From contig DASZLX010000039.1 in NCBI GenBank assembly GCA_035552155.1, forward strand, positions 29,934-93,933: a stretch of 64,000 nt of DNA, written 5' to 3'. The translations under genes and the position numbers were made by a program. Every line of letters starts with the position of its first letter. The first letter of the stretch is position 1. The stretch is from DASXHY01 sp035552155. Its GTDB lineage: Bacteria; Verrucomicrobiota; Verrucomicrobiia; Limisphaerales; DASXHY01. The notes beneath the pieces are model-generated. The model saw nothing but the letters and a program-made list of their open reading frames with translations, was not told where the DNA came from and ran no database searches. This document shows positions 60,003 to 64,000 of the stretch, one piece after another.

Positions 60003-61503
60003 TTTCCATTTCCACTTGATTTGTGCCTCCCACCGGCGCCGTACCCGTCGCTGGAAGATTCAGCTTGGTCCGCAAGACGGCCTGGGCCTCGGACGGCAAA
60101 CCATTGGTCGGGTTCAACAGACGGTTCAGGACGTCGCGGCTGATCTCTCGTATCGGCGGTACGCGCAGCGGATCCCGCCGGGCAGTCGGAAGCTTGCTTT
60201 CGTAACTGTCCCAGGCCTTTTGCGCGAGTCGTCTCAGACCCTCCGCGCGTTCGTCCTGATCAATGACGAGGCTCGTGTAGGAGGTGATCAACAAACCCTC
60301 GAGCACCGTCCGCACGCGGTCGGGCGACATATCATTAATGTCCGCCTGGACACAGGCCACCGCGTATTGATCCAGCGTCACGTTGCGCGGGTAGGAATTA
60401 AAGTCACCATCGATGATGGTTTTGTCCGGATATTTTTGTCCGAGATATTTGAACCATTTTGCCGCGTCCGCAGTGCGATTATAAACGTAAAGCGAATAAA
60501 TCGCCTGCCGCAAAAAATTGCGATGCGCCTTCAGGATGCCCTCCTTCTGATTCGGATCCTTTTCCTCGTCATACATGGTCAAATAAGTGTCATTGACCTT
60601 GGGAATCACGTCCAGATTGGGCCCAAACTCCATCTCGTCGTTGAAGGGATTGTCGACGATCCGCCCGCGCTGCCAGGTCAATTGCATGCACTGGTAAATC
60701 ACACGCCGCAATACAATCAGGTCATCGGTCGGCGAAATTTTGGAGGGGTTTTCCTTCGCCCGCTCCAGGCCCTGCGCGGCCCAATAAATCGCCGATGCCT
60801 CCGGCAGTCGCCATTCCAGCGGGCCATATTCCTCATCCACCTTCTGCATGAAAACCGGGTCCATCTTGTATTTCTCACGCAGCATTTGGGCGCGGTTGAT
60901 TTCATCCCCACTCCGCGGATGAATCAAGGTCTCAAAATCCGGTTTTTGGCCGCCGAACACATCCTCCATTTCCTTCTTCCACTGCGTCTTGTAATACATG
61001 CTCGCGTCGTCGAGGTTCGCACCCATCTTGTGCTGGAAAAACCAGGCCAGTTCGCGGTGAATCAACAAGTCGTCCGGGTTGTAACGCAATCCCTGGTCGC
61101 GCAATAATTCGATGCCGTTTTGCACCCAGCGCCAGCGATCGGGAAAATCCTTGAACTTGACCGAAATATTGTAAGCCATGTTCCAGGCTTCATGCACCCA
61201 GACCTGGGAGAAATGCGGCTCAAGCTTGGTGATCCAATCGGACAATTGCGCCATCTCGAAAAATTTGTCGTCCTCCTGCAACTGGTTTGCGCGCGTCCAA
61301 AGCAAATTGGAAATCAGCCCGCGAAACCCGCCGAGCGCCACGGTGGTGAACGCCAGCACCGGCGGCGCATTGGTCAGCCCCTCAACGTGCGTCAATCCGA
61401 GCGTGTCGCGGTCGTGATTCAGCGACTTCTGCAGAAAGCCGGCGCCGGTTACCAGCGCCGCAGCCAGCACAACCAGGATGATTTTCTTCAGGCGTCCGCT
61501 CAT
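59980..61503 (-). CDS. Membrane-anchored helical (TPR-like) protein of the ABC operon
   Basis: 507 residues; the ATG at 61503 is chosen because a single N-terminal membrane helix (KKIILVVLAAALVTGAGFL) follows. The rest is a large soluble alpha-helical domain with repeated 30-40 residue helix pairs rich in Trp and Tyr (FEMAQLSDWITKLEPHFSQVW, LAWFFQHKMGANLDDASMYY), like divergent TPR repeats. No enzyme motif. It follows the ABC permease gene by 40 bp, the gap being filled by a heptamer array. It is probably a periplasmic partner of the transporter. Confidence 0.75.
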   Translation of the reverse strand: MSGRLKKIILVVLAAALVTGAGFLQKSLNHDRDTLGLTHVEGLTNAPPVLAFTTVALGGFRGLISNLLWTRANQLQEDDKFFEMAQLSDWITKLEPHFSQVWVHEAWNMAYNISVKFKDFPDRWRWVQNGIELLRDQGLRYNPDDLLIHRELAWFFQHKMGANLDDASMYYKTQWKKEMEDVFGGQKPDFETLIHPRSGDEINRAQMLREKYKMDPVFMQKVDEEYGPLEWRLPEASAIYWAAQGLERAKENPSKISPTDDLIVLRRVIYQCMQLTWQRGRIVDNPFNDEMEFGPNLDVIPKVNDTYLTMYDEEKDPNQKEGILKAHRNFLRQAIYSLYVYNRTADAAKWFKYLGQKYPDKTIIDGDFNSYPRNVTLDQYAVACVQADINDMSPDRVRTVLEGLLITSYTSLVIDQDERAEGLRRLAQKAWDSYESKLPTARRDPLRVPPIREISRDVLNRLLNPTNGLPSEAQAVLRTKLNLPATGTAPVGGTNQVEMETRGTNAP

Positions 61504-61515
61504 GCAACGACGATC

Positions 61516-61543
61516 TTGGACTTTGAACTTTGGACTTTGGACA
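61516..61543. repeat. Heptamer array between two ABC-operon genes
   Basis: Units TTGGACT, TTGAACT, TTGGACT and TTGGACA fill most of the space between the permease stop and the next start. Confidence 0.7.
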
Positions 61544-62926
61544 TCATTGCTGTTGCGCCGTCGCCAATTCACGGCGGTTGAAAATGAAAATCCCGAAAAC
61601 GGCGAACACGCCGCCGAGAACCAGGACGATCTGCACAAAAGCCAGCCCCAGGTCTTCCCACGAAATGCTGCGCCCGCTGCTGAGCGAGTCGATGGGTGAA
61701 AAATTGCGCGCCAGATTGATGACTTTTAACGCCGCGCTGAAGGCGGGCACCAGCACCACGTTCAAGACCGCGACCACCGGGCTTTTAGCAGCGTCCGAGT
61801 TGGTGTTGATGGTCCCTTCCGAAACAACGCTCGTCAGCATGCCGGAGGACAGCGCCATGGTCAGAATTCCCAGCGATAAAAACGCCGCCACCGGGAAAGA
61901 GAGGAAACTCGCCGACGCCAGGCCGATGGCTGCCAGCAGGGCCATCCAGCAAAAGATGATTCCCAGACCGCGCGCGAAATTCAGCCCGAAGCCGCCATCC
62001 GGATACAGCACTTCCATGCCATCCTCGAGGGGAAAAAGAAGCGCCGTGTCGTTCATGTTGGCAAACGTAATCGTCAGCACGTGATCCTGATCGAAGAGAT
62101 CGGCGGGAATCTGGAATTCGTGATAAGTGTCCGGGGCGAGGCTCATCGGATCGCTGCGCCACCATTGCGTCTTTCCCGGCACGCCGACCTGCCAGGCGCC
62201 GACGAAAGTGCCGGAAGGGCTTTTTTCGGCGGCATTGAATTTGATGCGCACTTGCAACGGCACGCCCTTCAGGGACCGTGCCGTCAGGCCCAGTTTGATT
62301 GGCCAGCTTTTTTGGTAGCCCGGCGGCACCAGCTGGTATTGAGCCTTCACCTGCTCCTCAATCTGTTTCTGCACCTCGGGCAAATCGGCCTGCGTCACCG
62401 GAGAGTGTTTCAGACGATCTTCCAAAACCGCGTGGGCCACTTTTTTAATGTCTTCCTGGACATCATCAGGCTTGATCGAACCGCGCGCCACCAACACCTG
62501 GGTGCGCAATATATTTTGCTCGCCGGCGGGTAATTTAGTCGCGCGCCATTGCAGCAGGCCGTAAACGCACGCGCCGGACAGCACCAATAGAACCGCGTTC
62601 AGCGAAATGATGCCGAGCCATTTCCCAATCCAGATTTGCCAACGCGCGATGGGCTTCGTAGCCACCACCTGGATCTGGCATTCCTCGACGTCTCGCGCAA
62701 GCGTGCCGCAGGAAAGCCACAGTGTGGATATGCCGAGCAACGCAGTGATGGCGCTGAGAGTGTAGGTCACCAAAATCTGCGTGAACCCCTGCGCCGTGCC
62801 GTCGTCCTTGATCAAAACCGGCAAACCGACGACCGCCACCAGCAATAACATCGCAATCGCCAGAAAGAGCCGGAAGCGCAGCGCCGCTTTCCAGGTCAAA
62901 CCAGCTATGGCGAGCAATTGTTGCAT
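61544..62926 (-). CDS. ABC transporter permease (ABC-2 type)
   Basis: 460 residues. A first hydrophobic pair (about 12-40 and 55-78) is followed by ECQIQVVATKPIARWQIWIGKWLG, the coupling-helix region typical of ABC-2 permeases, and a third helix (about 105-125). A large extracytoplasmic domain spans about 130-310. It is followed by four more helices to about 450. This layout fits exporters of lipid-linked or protein cargo. It pairs with the ATPase encoded upstream on the same strand, and with the TPR-like protein downstream. Confidence 0.85.
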   Translation of the reverse strand: MQQLLAIAGLTWKAALRFRLFLAIAMLLLVAVVGLPVLIKDDGTAQGFTQILVTYTLSAITALLGISTLWLSCGTLARDVEECQIQVVATKPIARWQIWIGKWLGIISLNAVLLVLSGACVYGLLQWRATKLPAGEQNILRTQVLVARGSIKPDDVQEDIKKVAHAVLEDRLKHSPVTQADLPEVQKQIEEQVKAQYQLVPPGYQKSWPIKLGLTARSLKGVPLQVRIKFNAAEKSPSGTFVGAWQVGVPGKTQWWRSDPMSLAPDTYHEFQIPADLFDQDHVLTITFANMNDTALLFPLEDGMEVLYPDGGFGLNFARGLGIIFCWMALLAAIGLASASFLSFPVAAFLSLGILTMALSSGMLTSVVSEGTINTNSDAAKSPVVAVLNVVLVPAFSAALKVINLARNFSPIDSLSSGRSISWEDLGLAFVQIVLVLGGVFAVFGIFIFNRRELATAQQQ

Positions 62927-62950
62927 TACATCGTGGGGCTAGGGCGTTTC

Positions 62951-63023
62951 TCAAAAGAAATTTCCGAAAAAGTGGGGCAAACTTGAGGGTTCGCCACGCC
63001 ACAATTTTGGAAATTTCTTTTGA
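62951..63023. repeat. Long inverted repeat in the ABC operon
   Basis: TCAAAAGAAATTTCC (62951-62965) and GGAAATTTCTTTTGA (63009-63023) form a perfect 15-bp stem. With one bulged base it extends by AAAA/TTTT to about 19 bp; the loop is about 34 nt. It lies between the ATPase and permease genes and could attenuate or stabilise the transcript. It ends just before the ATPase stop region. Confidence 0.7.
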
Positions 63024-63057
63024 AAAACCATATAAAAACGACCGTCCTCCAGCGCGA

Positions 63058-64000
63058 CTATTTCTGTCCTCCCAACAGCGACGACAACTTCTCATCCGCC
63101 TTGGACAAATCCGCCGGCGTGGCGGCAGCAGGAGCGGGTTTCGCCGGCGCAACGGCCGGTCCGGGAGGCCTGGTCAGTTCTTCCAGTTTTTTCTCGTCGG
63201 CCGCGGGACCGGCCGGCCTCATGGCCTGCACCGGAGCGGGCTTGGTTTCGGGGAGGGCAAGTTTTTCCAGAATTTTTTCCGTCGCCGGTTTTTCAACAGC
63301 GCCGCCGCGCAAATACTCCGCCACCCGCGCGCCAGATTGCGCGCCGCTCGTCTCCTGCGCCGCGCGCGCTTTTTGCACCACATCGAGAAAATAGCTTTCG
63401 AGATTTTGCGTCGGATTGTCCACGCGCACCTTGTCCGTCGCAATATCATGGCGAATCACTTCCAGCACGCGTTCCAGAGTCTCGCGCGGCAGCACGGGCG
63501 TGGTGATGCGCAACGTGTCCGGGCGGGCCAGCAACTCCTTGAGCGTGCCCATCGCCTGGATTTTGCCCCCGTAATAAATCACCACCCGATCGCAAACATC
63601 CTCCACGTCCGACAACAAATGGCTGCTCAGAATCACCGTCTTGCCGCGCCGCGCCAGGCCGATGCGGCGCTGCATGCCCTTGGAAAATTCGCCCACCGAC
63701 CGCATCCGTGTCTGGCTCAACCCGACCATTTCGAGCAATTGCTCCGCTCGATTGTCCCGCTCGCCCTTGCCCAATTCAAAAAGGTTCCCGAAGAAATCGA
63801 GCGTCTCGCGCGAATTCAGGTAGCGATAGAGATAGGATTCCTCGGGCAGATAACCGATGCGCGATTTGGTCTGCACATGACGCGATGAGTGGCCGAAGAC
63901 CTCGATATGCCCCTTGGTCGGATTCAGCAGGCCGAGCAGCAACTTCACGGTGGTGGATTTGCCGGAACCGTTGGGCCCGAGCAGGCCGAAGACCTCGCCG
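63058..64000 (-). CDS. ABC transporter ATP-binding protein, 5' end beyond the window
   Basis: At least 313 codons; the true start lies to the right of the window. At the edge the Walker A motif is visible (GLLGPNGSGKSTT, about 63952-63990 on the minus strand). The family features GFLPEESYLYRYL, the signature FSKGMQRRIGLAR and LSSHLLSDVEDVCDRVV follow. An odd C-terminal Pro/Ala/Lys-rich tail of about 100 residues extends past the usual end of such ATPases. The usual Walker B block before ILSSH seems shortened: after GLARRG comes KTVILSSH, with the expected 'DEP..GLDP' segment missing. That would be a loss of key catalytic residues. Confidence 0.85.
   Translation of the reverse strand, partial: GEVFGLLGPNGSGKSTTVKLLLGLLNPTKGHIEVFGHSSRHVQTKSRIGYLPEESYLYRYLNSRETLDFFGNLFELGKGERDNRAEQLLEMVGLSQTRMRSVGEFSKGMQRRIGLARRGKTVILSSHLLSDVEDVCDRVVIYYGGKIQAMGTLKELLARPDTLRITTPVLPRETLERVLEVIRHDIATDKVRVDNPTQNLESYFLDVVQKARAAQETSGAQSGARVAEYLRGGAVEKPATEKILEKLALPETKPAPVQAMRPAGPAADEKKLEELTRPPGPAVAPAKPAPAAATPADLSKADEKLSSLLGGQK

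Noticed and set aside
60016..61107. Long plus-strand open frame opposite the TPR-like gene
   Set aside because: It is a mirror of the codon bias of the true minus-strand gene and has no recognisable domain.

Overview
The window looks like chromosomal DNA from an uncultured or little-studied Verrucomicrobiota bacterium, probably of the Pedosphaera/Limisphaerales type. This is an inference from gene content: PEP-CTERM exported proteins, a secreted 'VYSANVVGYVN'-type protein, long NHL-repeat and FG-GAP/VCBS proteins, many Asn/Thr-rich secreted proteins, a typical verrucomicrobial tyrosine-recombinase N-terminus, few Shine-Dalgarno sequences and moderately high GC. No rRNA and no replication origin is seen.

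Layout. Positions 1-9.2 kb hold a periplasmic trypsin-like protease, a secreted protein of unknown function, a small lipoprotein, an FG-GAP protein, a YjbQ-family enzyme and a coiled-coil/TPR protein. At 9.3-10.3 kb lie an HNH endonuclease gene behind a good promoter/operator and a RelE-like toxin gene. From 10.34 to 26.49 kb the DNA is best read as a genomic island. It is bounded by a direct repeat of the 3' end of tRNA-Glu(CTC), begins with the stump of a tyrosine integrase, and then carries only signalling genes: six histidine kinases, four separate response-regulator proteins and one membrane thiol-redox-like protein. Most of these genes overlap or lie a few bases apart.

From 26.6 to 34.6 kb is an envelope/secretome region: a 12-repeat NHL protein, two tandem PEP-CTERM paralogues with their own terminators, a secreted protein with a clear promoter, and a zinc alcohol dehydrogenase. 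From 34.8 to 48.6 kb is mixed housekeeping: lipoproteins, a pseudouridine synthase, a ClC channel whose C-terminal CBS pair is cut by an in-frame stop, a phosphodiesterase, a three-domain MFS/acyltransferase/acyl-CoA-synthetase fusion, a VOC protein, TauE/SafE and a double-receiver protein.

From 53.8 down to 48.7 kb, on the minus strand, is a tightly packed six-gene operon: acyltransferase/aminotransferase fusion, zinc-ribbon membrane protein, radical SAM enzyme resembling tetraether-lipid synthases (Tes), two related small membrane proteins, and an Lgt-like diacylglyceryl transferase. The content suggests an uncharacterised lipid-modification pathway, and it is the best candidate here for a new system. 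The last part (54-64 kb) has two glycosyltransferases, a Tat-exported metallo-beta-lactamase-fold protein, small secreted proteins and an ABC exporter operon that runs off the right end.

Scattered throughout are short arrays of degenerate 7-bp or 8-bp units (twelve found). Several lie inside genes and add in-frame peptides to otherwise ordinary enzymes.
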